From assembly GCA_964035795.1 (NCBI GenBank), contig OZ038320.1, positions 19,920,589-19,984,588 on the forward strand: a stretch of 64,000 nt of DNA, given 5' to 3'. Of the stretch, positions 52,801 to 64,000 are shown piece after piece. The translations under genes were made by a program, and so were the position numbers. This stretch comes from Pterobdella sp. o SKG-2022. Its lineage: Eukaryota; Annelida; Clitellata; Hirudinida; Piscicolidae. The notes below the pieces were generated by a model. The model made no database searches, had not been told where the DNA came from, and was given only the letters and a program-made list of their open reading frames with translations. Position 1 is the stretch's first letter. Each line of letters starts with the position of its first letter.

Positions 52801-55800
52801 AAAAACATCGTATCGTGCATCACTTCTGTCCTGCCTTCTTCTACTATTCCTACCAATGTACCAACATTCAATTGATACATATTTTTTCAACGATATCATG
52901 TCTTTTGATTGATGATTAATTTCCGTTTTGAAATGTTCGTAAACTTATTTATAGATAATGGAAGGACTAATAGACCATCTGGTAACTTACAATAGAATCA
53001 ATCAAGCCAAGATGTTATCTATAAAGGTGTTTCATAAAATAAAAAAATTAAAAACGCAATATAAAACAACATTTATCAATCAAGGGTCATAAAGAGTATT
53101 ATGAAACAGAGTTACAGCTGAATGAACGACTTAGGATTTTCGCTGTTAACTGCAGTCTCTTGTATGGAGGGTATAACACTGTGACTGCCCAACTGAAAAT
53201 TAAATCTAAAAGAGGTATATGTTGCACAGAAAAGTATTAATAGTCTGAAGTTACAATAAAAATACACATTTAAAAACGAAAAAAATTGAGTTTTAAGGTT
53301 AGGTAGATAAAAATGTTTAATTTTCAAAGCTCTATCATTTGATATTAATGCAATGAACACAGAAAGATTTAAAAACATGATAAATAAATTTCCTTCAGAC
53401 TACACAGTAATTGGAGGTGATGAAGAACTGCCTTTGGGAGAAGAATTTCAAGAGCATCTCAAAAAATTCATTAAGCATCATGAAAAAAAAGTAGAAAAAC
53501 GTTTGGAGCTTGTGAAAAAACTTGTTACCCAACTAGCGTTAGTATTAAATTTTAAATTAAAATTTTTCCCAATAAAGTAACTTATAATTTTTTAAATTAT
53601 ACTTTATAAACATTTCAGAATATCGTGGGAAATGTATCCAAAAATAAGTTCCGAATTTCAGAGAATGGATCAAGAAGAACTAGATATAAGAAGTCTGCAG
53701 TTATTGAGAGCTTGTATACATAACGAAGAAAGAAAACTGCCAGAAAACTGGGCTGAAGACCCAAATGCCAACAAAAAGTTGAAGTTTATTCTTATTATGG
53801 ATTTTTATAATTATCATCAAAGATCTTTTTCAGAGACAGTTTTAGATAGCTTTAAAATATTACAATTATATATTTTTTAAAATTTGTTTGGAAAATGATT
53901 TATTTTGAAATTTTAAACTCCAAATAATTGCAAATTTGTTGCATAAAATGTCTTACAAGTCAAAAAAAATTTTATTCATTATTATTTTTAATTATCATAC
54001 GCAGATATCTAAGTACAGAACTTTTTCATACCTTCATCTTAAAATTACTTTTACTTCAGACACCTGACGTGGATTAGAAGTTTGCAAGTAGAGTTGAATA
54101 ACATGGAAGCAGTGAAAAGAGCTTTGCCTCATTTGGCCAGACCTTGCGATAGAGTTGTCAAAGAAGTGTTGGCTTTTGTCTCTGTCATGCTTTTCAACGC
54201 CAATGAGCCCGTCCAGGTTCTTCAAGCCTCATTGTGTGGTTTTTCTTCATAAAATATTTAGAATTTGTCATTAATATGAGTTTGAATGCGAATGATTCTA
54301 ATGTTGTTCAACTTGAAGACGGCACTTTTGACATACTTTTGGCAAACGAGAGAAGAAAGCTTTTTTGCAGCAATTCGAACTCGAATTCATCTTTCTGCTC
54401 TTGCAATAAAAGAAAAGTGATTATACTTAATAATTAAAAAACTTATGTTTCAGATTTTCACTCAAAATTTCAGACGATCTTTAGCAGCCCAACAAAGAGC
54501 CAGAGCGAAAGAAGCTTTATCACAGACAAAAACACAGCAGTCAGGAATGATGACTGGCAAAAAAGCGTTGCAGGTTCGTTATTGATGCTGAAAAAACAAA
54601 ATGTTATAGAAAACTATTTGAAATTAAAGAATAATTAATAAATGTATTTTTAAAATTGGACATCTTTTTATTAAGGAAATTCAAGCTATGGACAATGCAA
54701 TGAAAAAAATTAAATATTCTCAAGGGGTTCGTTACGTTTGAAACAATTTCCGTGAAAATGGCCGGCTTAATAAAAAATTTTTTGTTTAATACATTCTCTT
54801 AGACTTAAAACAGTATACTTTGTGCAGAGACAAGCTAGCTTATCCACGTTGCAGTGTATTTCCGCGAAAAAAAAAAAATTAGAAGAAATAAAAAAAGTTC
54901 AAACAAAAGAATTATCCAAAACTAAAACTGAAAGTCAGGAAAGTCTTTTAAAAAACAATAAATCTTCTAAAAAGAAAAAAGATTTGCCCACCAGTGACTC
55001 AGAAATGTCGAATTTCGATGTCGAGAAACAGGAAAATTACGTAAATGAAAAGATTAGTAAGGTGATTTACGAAAAAATATTTTCAGATTTTGAATATTAA
55101 AATTTTTATGTTTTTAATGTAAGAAAAAAGAAAAAAAAGACACTGAAGAGAAAGAAGAAGCAGAAAATAAAAAAGTTGTTTCTGTGGAAGAGGATGAAGC
55201 AGAAGAGTTTGAACAAAAAGACGATGGGTGAGTCCTTAATGAAACAGATAATATTATACAAAAATATTAGCTCAAAGATAATTGAAATAATTTCTTAATT
55301 TTCAATGCACAGGTTTATAAAACTGGTATTGTCGTTGCTTGCTCGGATGTGTGATGGCCAACATGCTGGACTTCAGGTTCCTCTTCAACATTTAGGCCTG
55401 TTATCTTCATAGAAATTATAGGCATTTTTATTGTGTATTTTGATTCTAATTATACTATGAGATATTTAATGCAATTATTATTCTCTATAAAGGATTATCT
55501 TCGTGAACAACCAGACAACCTCAAATCATTCAACATCGTGGGAGAAACAGCACAATTTGTCAACTTGGTATATTCCAATATAAACGCTCAAAACATTGGT
55601 TTATCCAGTCAGCTATTTGAAACTCTCAATGAGTTCACCGTGGTATTTTATAAATTATTGTTATAACAAACTGAAACCTTTTTTTTATCTCAATTCAAAT
55701 TTATTTTTTCTATTTATTCAAATATCCTAGGGCAACCAACAAAATCGCAGCATGATGCTCAACAGTAAAGTTGTTGATTACGTCAATTTCATTCTTAGAG

Positions 55801-58800
55801 CTGCTGAATTTAAAAACTGCTCAGAACGTGAAGTTTGTTGAATTAAATAATGTTTCAAGTTTATTTCTAATTGTTTAAAAAATTTGAAGATTATTTTTTT
55901 TAAATGAATTAATTATACCTCCCAAAGATATTGGAGCTGAAACTGGTGATAGGAAATTTGATAATGTCTATGATTGAAGAAAACACTCCGGAAAGTCTGC
56001 TTGTAGCCAAAGTAGAGAAGTTATGTCATAAGATAACGAATAAAAAAATCCTTTATTAAAAAAAGCACAATCTTCAAATATTTATAATAATTTCTGCAGG
56101 AAACAAAAGACACACTTGACAAGGAGGCTTTATACAGATGCATGGCTTCGTGTTATGACACTGCAAGGGTATCATTGAATTGTTCATGTACTTTTAAAAC
56201 ATAAAATACCAAAATTGTGAAAATTATTAGACCCGTTGTTTGTAGAAACTATCGGTTTAATCTTTTCTATTGCAATTTAATTTTTAATAAATAGATTTTT
56301 TACAGCCAGAAAGAAAAAATAAAAAGGCAAAAAAACCAAAAAATACTGACTCTAATCAGCCCCCTCCTACTCCAACACAACTATTTATGCTTCCCGAAGA
56401 AGAAAAAAAAGAAAAGCCAAAGGTATTGAATGAAATTGATTGATAAAAAATTCTAATGGGAATACTTCATAAATGAATAATGGTTATGTACTATATCTTT
56501 TAAACAAAAAGTCATCTAAGCAGTAATATTATTTTGATATCTTGGTAATCCCCTGAACTATTATAAAAGTTTTACATCATTTATGTTGAGATTCCACATT
56601 TCATATAAAATTTTTCTCAAATATATATTTTAGAAGAAACTATAAAAAACACAACAGAAATTAGATCAAGATTACAAAGAGTTGTTAGATGAAGTTGGTT
56701 TTGTGTTTTATTTGATAATTGCAAGAATCTATGATCTCGACCCAAAACTGCTCAAAAAAGAACGTTGGCTTATGATATTTTATCCTCATTTTAGAAATAA
56801 ATAAAAAAAATCATTAATAACATACAGTTTTTTAAACTTTCAACTTAATAAATTGTAGGAATAAATATCACACCTTTGCAATCGGAGGCATTCAATTACT
56901 ATAAGAAGAATACGATGTCGATTGAGGTTCTGAAAGATGATTCTTTGCAAAAAATCAACTTTCGCGTTAAAAACAAGGTTTTATACATTTTTAAACAATC
57001 AATAATCTGCTACTTCTAAAATACTCCATTAATCAATACTTTTTGTTATATTTCATAAATAATTGGATCCAAACATTAAAGCAAAATTTCGTTATAACTT
57101 CAACTTCTGCTGTTAGAATGTATTGAGAGAAGAAGTGAAGGAAAAGATGATATGGAATGTAGACAGATCTTCACCAAGCAACAAGATACGAGATTTGATG
57201 AAGTGGTCCAAGGACATTTTGAAGGACATTTATTACCAAAGGAGGATCCTGTCCAATCCTATTGCAACCTTCTTCACTAAGCAATGGTGGATACAATTTA
57301 TAAAAACAACTTTTCAGTTAATAAAAATTTTTATGAAATTCATTTTTTCATCAGTTTTTTATAAAATCTTTAGTACTGAAAACATCATTATTTTTATTTA
57401 GTCTTAATCAATGTTCCTTTTACTTATTTCTATTGGCCATAATAAATTTATTTCATTTCAAAAATTCAATTTATTCGAATTCAGATGCTGTTAGAATTGC
57501 ATCTTCTTTTTAGTCTTTTTATTCGGTAATTTTTCTGTTTGCTGAATAGTGTCTTCAGATAGCTAGTCATTTTCAAACTAACACACATTTCTGAGCATAT
57601 TAAATTTTCCTTTTTAATTTGAAACTTAATTTTATCTATAAAATTAAAATAGTATTAAATAATTTTTTTATAGGATTTCATTATATAAGATTTTATATGA
57701 TCGTAATGAAAGTACTGAATATATTTAAAAGGGTCTTATGGAATCAAATAGTGTTAGTATTGAGCATGATGATAAACATCTTGATGCTTTTCACCTGGAG
57801 TGCTCCCACCAACTTCAACAACATTCCAGTCAAAGGCAATAGCACCGTCCTACCAGATGAATTTTATAAGTTTGTTTCAATTTGTTTTCATAATAAAAGC
57901 TCATTTAAGACATTTCAAAGTAATTTTTAAATCTTGTACAGTCCAATGCCAAAAATAGATTTCCAATATTATGATACGACCCTCTTAGTCTTGGGAGGGA
58001 CACACAACTTTTTTTGTCTCTTGGTTCTTCTTACTTACTTCCTATCCAACCATCCAACTCTTCCTAAAATATCTACTTTTGTAGAAAAACTCAGGTATTT
58101 GAAATTAAAATAAGTGATATAGCTTGAAAATTGCATTTAAAAATAATTTTAATATTGTTATAGAGGTCTATTAATAAGAAATAAAAATGAGGATGAAGAA
58201 GAAGAAAAAGTACACGTGTCTAAACTTGAAGTTCATTTTCTTAGCTTTACTACATTTTACTTTTTGGTTTGAAGTTTTCTATTTTAAATTTATTTTAATA
58301 TTTCTCCAAATAAACTACTTAAAATAGCTTGAAATGATCGAGTCGGAAAACGATTGCAGTTGTTTATGGGACTATCATTGATGGGCACAGCGTTCAAAGG
58401 ATATTTTTTTGCTTTTCATTTGTTGAACATTGTCAACAATAATCAACTACTTAGAGGAGTCATTCAGGCTGTCACTCAAAATGGTGGAAAAATATTCCTA
58501 TTTAAAAAAATCCATGTCGAAATTTAACTTTTCTAAAAAATTAATTTATTCAACTCCCAATAAGAGAAACGAAAAATTTAATTTTTTTTATAAACTTTTT
58601 AATTGAATTAATTATGATGAGAAAAAAACAAACTTCAATGTTTCAAACTCTCTTTAATGTCAGGAAAATCCCTCGTGTGGGTTGCGGTTCTGGGCTTCAT
58701 CGTTTTCTACTTGTACGGCTTGATAAGCTTTGCTCTTATGCGGAGCTCATTTGATCCTGACAATGATCTCTATTGTGATACTCTGTGGCAATGCACGGTG

Positions 58801-60854
58801 ACAGTGATCAGATACGGTCTGGTTGGGCAGCTCTTCGAAGTGAGCTTTCTATTTTATTTCCTTACATTTCCAAATGCTGAGAAAATAATGTTATACAAAA
58901 AAAAAGTAATTTGTTGAAATTTAAAAAAATTCTTTTAATATAAAAAAAGCTTAAACTTATTGCCTTTTTATATCACAGAGAGTAGCTAGTCACCCTCTAG
59001 AAAAAACGTTCAGTAAATTTGGCTTGTTGGTTCTCTTCCATCTTTCCTTCTTCATCTTCATCACCACTATCGGTCTCAACATCATTTTCGGCATTATCGT
59101 CGATACGTTCTCAGAACTTAGAGATTTAAAAGTACGTTTCAAGTTTTTTAGGGTCAAAAATATTTGTCAAAGAAATAAAAAAAAAATTTTTAAATGAAAT
59201 AATTTTGAAAGTTATAATTCACATACTAATTTTTAACCGACATTGATGAAACATATTGAAACGAGTTAATTGGTAAAAGCATGATGATTGATCGCAGTGG
59301 ACTGCTGAACGGGACATGAGAGACACATGTTTCATCTGCAGCAGAGGCAGCTACGACTTTGAGCACCATGGCTTGGTATGAAATTTATATTCGTGCCAGT
59401 TTATACCAACAGTTTGAAGCTTGAACATTATATTTATATATTAAGTTGAAGTTTAGAATTCTAATTATCAAGTCGAAATAGTTTATTAATAATTTTATAA
59501 TGTATTTTTACAAGGGCTTTGATTATCATGTGAACTACGAGCATGACATTTGGGCATACATTTTCTTCTTCATCCACTTACATGACACAAAACAATGCGA
59601 TTATACCTCTCTGGAACTCTATATTTTTAGATTGGTTATCAATGAGAACACAAATTTGAAAAATTATTTTCTACTGTTTTTATATTACATAAAAATGAAT
59701 TTCAGATTTTTGAAAAAAAAATTATATTAAAATAAACTATTTTTTCAGTTGACTCAAGAAAAGTTTGACTTTTTCCCTTTGAATAGAGCTTTGAGTTTAA
59801 GCGTGATGGACGAAGGCTCCACTGACTCTAAAGTCGATGACCTGCTAAGATATGTTATTTCAATGGTCGATAGACAGAGAGAAGAGGTGAAGTCAATATA
59901 AATTTGATAGAAACTTAAATTTTTAAAAAAATTGCATTTTTTAAATTATTTATAAATAAATCAAAGATTAATTTGGTAAAATATTGAATGTAGGATGCCA
60001 AGATGAAACGTGAAGAAGAGAGGCAGAAGCAGCTGCGATGGAGGGAAGAGAACAGATCAGCTTTGCTGCAGCTGGGCAGAGGGAATGCAGACCAGGATGA
60101 AGGTATATAGCGGTTATATATTTTATGATTACAGCTTGGAAAAAGTTTGATCAGTAGAAAAATTTTTTTTTGAAATTTTAAATTGAAATATTGTCAGTTT
60201 AAGAATTAATTTACGCTTGTTACACACAATCAAAAATGAAGGTGACCAAGGCCGTAAAAGAAGAAAAAGCAAGTTAGGGAGAAATCACCAATCGTTGGAT
60301 TATCCTCTATATTCTAGTGAAACAAAACAAGACTTCGAAACTCAAAGCGAAGATTTTTCAGCAGATGATCTAGATCAAAATCTTCCAACTTCATCTCCTA
60401 GAACGTAAATTTAAATTTTTCTATATAACTAATTTTCATTTTCTAAAACTTAAACTAAAATATTTTTCTTAATTTGATTGGCAGGTCAGATGTTGCGACC
60501 AAAGGTGAGTGGGTGGAGCAGTCTTCAGAAAATACACTGGATGAAGCACTTGATGGGCATGATGAGAGCGCATCTCGCACCAAAGAATCATCAAGAAAAC
60601 CTTCTTCTGTCATTGTTGCTGATGAATACCAAGAATTACCTGAATACAACGTTCTCCCTATGAGCTTAGAAAAACTCAGTGAAACAGCAGGTAGTGAAAT
60701 GGATAAGATTTCTCTAGCTGATGATGAGAACGTCTTATCTCCAATAGAACTTATGAGAAAAATGAGTTCAGTCAACTTGAGCACTGAAAGAAGAAGTAGC
60801 AGAAGAGAAAGCGTTTTGGAAGAAGATTTAATGTCTGACCCTTTTCAAATATAG
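40802..60854 (+). CDS. ITPR: Inositol 1,4,5-trisphosphate receptor, divergent, without the canonical pore filter
   Basis: Family role: tetrameric Ca2+ release channel of the endoplasmic reticulum opened by IP3. More than 60 short exons over 20 kb give an estimated 2,300 residues. Start MSDFLCFGDFISLYCEE matches ITPR N-termini. MIR/IP3-binding region: 40802-46473 (for example exons 41332-41456, 41608-41694, 42074-42252, 43317-43404, 43710-43797, 43988-44095, 44210-44355). RIH/helical region: 46612 to about 54600, followed by a Lys/Glu-rich segment (54827-55205) and further helical exons to 57000. Channel: about 57100-59131 with six likely helices; S5 is SLVWVAVLGFIVFYLYG and S6 is TIGLNIIFGIIVDTF. 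The Cys/His linker is DTCFIC ... YHVNYEHD (59299-59630). A charged coiled coil and a Ser/Glu-rich tail end at 60854. The join between exons ending at 49383 and starting near 49505 does not keep frame in my model, so one small exon or splice site there is misread. Confidence 0.9.
45060..45130 (+). repeat. Decayed tRNA-derived SINE in an ITPR intron
   Basis: The segment tatggtagagcattggacta ... aacccatgtcgggccggca keeps the second half of the A box and the gggccg end seen in the other SINE copies, but the B box is damaged. Intronic, same strand as ITPR. Confidence 0.5.
51732..51790. repeat. Third copy of a short dispersed repeat (ITPR intron)
   Basis: The segment cgataagcttcgtgcattta ... accgttgtgtttatttatat is a diverged relative of 16051-16120 and 20691-20757. 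Confidence 0.4.
52430..52716 (-). mobile_element. CR1/L2-like LINE 3'-end fragment in an ITPR intron
   Basis: The minus strand encodes RSATATFFIKNSTTNN, then FRHAFLVAWNSLTPDIRNST and FESRLKAYLF, the very C-terminus of CR1/L2-like ORF2 proteins (RSA...WNSLP..IR...SL..F...LK..LF). Nothing upstream of it remains. It lies between ITPR exons ending near 52390 and starting near 52754, antisense to the gene. Confidence 0.75.
52467..52497 (+). repeat. SINE 5' head fused to the LINE fragment
   Basis: The segment tttggtcctatagctcaatg followed by gtagag is a tRNA-like A-box head, similar to the COX10-intron SINE. It stops exactly where the antisense LINE coding end (KAYLF) begins, so the two are joined head to tail on opposite strands. 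Confidence 0.45.
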
Positions 60855-61610
60855 TCAGAAAGGATGAGATTTTCATTTCTTGTTTTCACTTATAATTATT
60901 ATGCTTTGAAACTATGCTGTTTTGTTTTTTTCAACAATTTTATTTCATTTTTTTAAAATGGAAATTTGAAAACTATTGTTTTTAGTAATTCTTGAAACTT
61001 GTTCAAACATACTCGTAACGAGAAATTGTCTATTTTTAATTAAACTTTTGAGCCGTTTGGTCATACCTAGATTATAATTTTGATAATTCAATCAATAAAG
61101 CTACTTTTATTTTTCTGAAGCACTGTCTGAACATGAATGCACGCAAAATTTCTGTCATTAAAACTCCCACAACTATCAAATTCAACGTATCTGCATGTGA
61201 TTTCAACTTTTATTTCAAAACCGTTTGGAAGTACCATTAAACAAAATGTTGTCAACTTTATTTCCTTGAAATAAAATAATAATAATCCTGGAAATAAAAA
61301 ACGTTTGTCTAAAGTTTTCTAATATCATAAGAAACAAACAACTCTTAAAATACTTACTGGCGCGAAAATTGCCGCGACGGTTTTATACAACATTTTAAAT
61401 TCGTTTTTATAGGGTTTAAATGCAATATTTTTTAAAAGCTGATAAGTTTTTATATTATTTCAATTTTACTTTTTATAAAAATATTGGTAAGTTGGATACT
61501 GCTCAAGTTTTCGGATTAAATTTATCACCTGCCAAAACGGAGGAAGTTTCTTTACTTTATACGTTAAAATTTTTCATAGTATGAATATTTTTATTTATTT
61601 TTAAAAATAA
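60855..61610. other. ITPR 3' untranslated region and intergenic DNA
   Basis: No coding block is present. An AATAAA hexamer at 61094-61099, about 240 bases after the ITPR stop, is the best candidate polyadenylation signal. Confidence 0.45.
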
Positions 61611-64000
61611 TGATAGATTTGCTCAAATACAATAATGATATAATTAGTTTAAATGAAGATATAAAGAGGCATATAGATGAATTAGGTTTAGGCAAAATAG
61701 AAGATGTAAATAAGGTTAAAAAGAAAAGAAGAAGGGACAAAAGAGGTGGTAGAAGAGTGAGAGGAAAAGGGTTGAAAGGCATGGGTTGAGGGTTGTTGAA
61801 GAGCTAACTTTGGGATTTCTTAATGTTAGATCTCTATACAAGAAGGTTGAAGTGCTAGACTTGATGAGTGAATACAAGTTGGCTGGTTTATTTTTGACTG
61901 AAACTTGGCATGACTCAGATTCAGTATGCTTAAGTATTCTGAGGCAAAAAGGGATATTAGTTCTTGAGAAGGCTAGATCTAGAAGCTTTGAGTCTGTGAA
62001 GTCTTTAAAAACTAATCATGGTGGACTAGTTTTTTTGGGAAAACCAAAAATAACTGCAATAGTGATTGATGTTCCTCTAAAAGCTAGCACTTTTGAATTT
62101 ATGTGTGTGAGAGTAAGCTCCAAATTCAAATCCTTTATAGGCTTGGTTGTTTACAGAACTGGATATGCTTCTTGTGATTTTTTGCAGAGTTGGAAGAGAT
62201 CATGGATATAATGTCTTCTTATAATGAAGAAGTGGTAGTCTTAGGGGATTTCAATTTTCATCTAGAGTATTGCAGATAAGGATGCAAAAAATTTTAAGAA
62301 TATCCTCCACATGCATGATTTCAAGTCTTGTGTAGCAGAACCAACTCATGAACTGGTTGGATGTAGTGGCCACTAAGGCTGGATTTAAAGTTGATTGTTT
62401 TGATGTTTCCTTCTCAGATCATAAGGTCTTGATGTGGAAGAGTCAACTGAAAGTACCTGCTTTAGTGTACAAAACATTCAAGGTAAGATGGTGGAAAGAT
62501 TTGGCTGTTGAGAGGTTTATTTCCAAGTTGCTGAACACTCCTTTGGTATTTTCAACAAACTTGAATTTAGATTCTGCTGTGAGCAAGTATTTCTCAACTT
62601 TGAAGCGCATTTTAGATGAACTCATTCCTGAGAAAGTTGTAAGAATTTATCAGAGACCCTCTGATGTTTGGTTTGATGAGTAATGTAAGATTGCTAAATC
62701 CATAACAAGAAAGTTGGAGCACAAGTACTTGAAGTCTCATTCAACAACTGATCGTGAGACATGGTTCAGGCAGAAGAATCTTTACAAATGTCTATGTAGG
62801 AAGAAGAGAAAAGAGTTTTGGGATCTTAAGCTATTTGAATTTAAAAACAAGTCAGTGACAACTTGGAAATACATAAATGAGGTTGCTGGTAGAGGTAAGG
62901 CAGGTGAAGGTAAAGGAATAGAAATTGGTAGTTTTAAGAAATACTTAAATGATAAAATTGGTGAGGTCAAAAGTGTAGATGGTGATCTATTTCAAATTGA
63001 GGTTTCATCCAGGACTTCAGTGTTAGACGAATTTTTTGAAGTGGATGAAGAGGAATTAGTGAAGATGATCAACAACTTACGAAATAAACAGTGTGCTTTA
63101 GATCCGATCCCAACTTGGCTATTGAAACGAAGCTTGATAGCACCTTTTTTAGTTAGCATCTTTAATTCCTCTTTCAAATCAGGAACTGTTCCTCAAGGTT
63201 TGAAGTTAGCCTGTGTGACGCCGATATTGAAAAAACCCAATCTGAGCCATCCTCCTATAGACCAATTTCAAATGTCCCTAGATTATCAAAAATACTGGAA
63301 CGGTTGGTTTTAGAAAGGACACGTAGTTACGTGGTTGAAAATGATCTTTTTCTGAGATTTCAGTCTGCTTATCGCTCTTCATTCAACAGAAACTGCTATC
63401 GCAAAAATCCACATGGATATTTTAAAAGCAGCTGATTAAGGTAGGTTTAGTCTTTTGATGTTGTTGGATCTTTCCTCAGCCTTTGATTTAGTTAATCATA
63501 ATATTTTAATAAATAAGCTATATTCAAAATTCGGTTTTAAGGGTTTAGTTTTAGAATGGTATAAGAGCTATTTAAATAATAGGTGTTATTATATTACTAA
63601 TAATAGTGTTAGGACTAATTTATTTCATCTCCATACTGGTGTGCCACAAGGTTCTGTAATCGGCCCGCTCTTATTTAATCTGTATTCTAGTGATCTAGAA
63701 ACAATTGCACAAAGACAGCTTGAGTTTTCACCAATATGCAGATGACACACAATTGTATTCTAGTTGTGTCCCTGGTGAAACTGAGCAATTGCAGAACAGA
63801 TTGTCTGACTGTGTTGATGAGATGGCAGCCTGGATGGAATCCAATAGTCTTAAACTCAATAGATCCAAAACTGAAGCTATATGGTTTTCTTCTTTGAGAA
63901 AGGTGAACAAGTTACCAACCAAACAGATAAGGATACTGGATACTTTCATATTACCTTCAAAAAGTGTCAAGAGTCTAGGTGTTTTCATGGATAGAGACTT
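61611..64000 (+). mobile_element. CR1/L2-like LINE: endonuclease and reverse transcriptase, frameshifted, cut by window end
   Basis: A basic leader (KKKRRRDKRGGRRVRG) near 61720 precedes the APE-type endonuclease: LGFLNVRSLYKKVEVLDLM, LFLTETWHDSDSVCL, NHGGLVFLG and, in another frame, VVVLGDFNFHLEY and FSDHKVLM. The linker and reverse transcriptase follow: LDPIPTWLLKRSL, PVLKKP-like and PISN-like blocks, LLDLSSAFDLVNH, TGVPQGSVIGPLLFNLYSSD and the catalytic YADDTQLYSS near 63735, then WMESNSLKLNRSKTE. At least five frameshifts or stops split it, so this copy is inactive, yet most blocks are easily read, implying fairly recent insertion. The 3' end lies outside the window. Confidence 0.9.

Overview
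The window is AT-rich nuclear DNA from an animal, almost certainly an invertebrate. Evidence: intron-dense protein genes with GT-AG splice sites, a long Gly-X-Y collagen, an IP3 receptor, a golgin with a GRIP domain, a microsomal-type cytochrome P450 and nuclear genes for mitochondrial proteins, mixed with decayed CR1/L2-like and jockey/RTE-like LINEs, a Tc1-like scrap, tRNA-derived SINEs and foldback (MITE-like) elements. The exact phylum cannot be settled from the sequence alone.

Layout. 1-200: possible LINE scrap. 462-4229 (-): seven triple-helix exons of a collagen whose two ends lie outside the readable part. 4230-11665: gene-poor, with two hairpin elements, a SINE and a Tc1-like scrap. 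11666-11995 (-): small unidentified gene, head-to-head with MTIF2 (12223-18747, +), which carries a dead LINE in an intron. 18863-22573 (-): GCC1, a trans-Golgi golgin, tail-to-tail with MTIF2. 22574-28877: gene-poor, with a possible MBT-like fragment and a LINE 3' end. 28878-30723 (+): cytochrome P450. 31523-33568 (-): COX10. 33985-36748 (+): Golgi/lysosomal apyrase of the ENTPD4/7 type. 36993-37268 (-): TIMM10. 37769-39210 (+): peptidyl-tRNA hydrolase 2 with an N-terminal UBA domain. 40802-60854 (+): a very intron-rich IP3 receptor (ITPR). 61611-64000 (+): a CR1/L2-like LINE cut by the window edge.

From 11666 to 39210 the genes mostly alternate strand, giving three head-to-head pairs with short gaps (unknown/MTIF2, COX10/ENTPD, TIMM10/PTRH2) and tail-to-tail neighbours between them. 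Three encode mitochondrial proteins: translation initiation (MTIF2), heme A synthesis (COX10) and inner-membrane import (TIMM10). PTRH2 recycles peptidyl-tRNA. GCC1, ENTPD4/7 and ITPR belong to the Golgi/endoplasmic reticulum system.

The most interesting point is the IP3 receptor. It keeps the MIR, RIH, six-helix channel and Cys/His linker architecture, but the Gly-Gly-Gly-x-Gly-Asp selectivity filter is not present where it should be, and part of the IP3-binding residue set is changed. Gene models were spliced by hand from reading frames, splice sites and family similarity recalled from knowledge. Exon edges may be off by a base or two, and no database search was possible.
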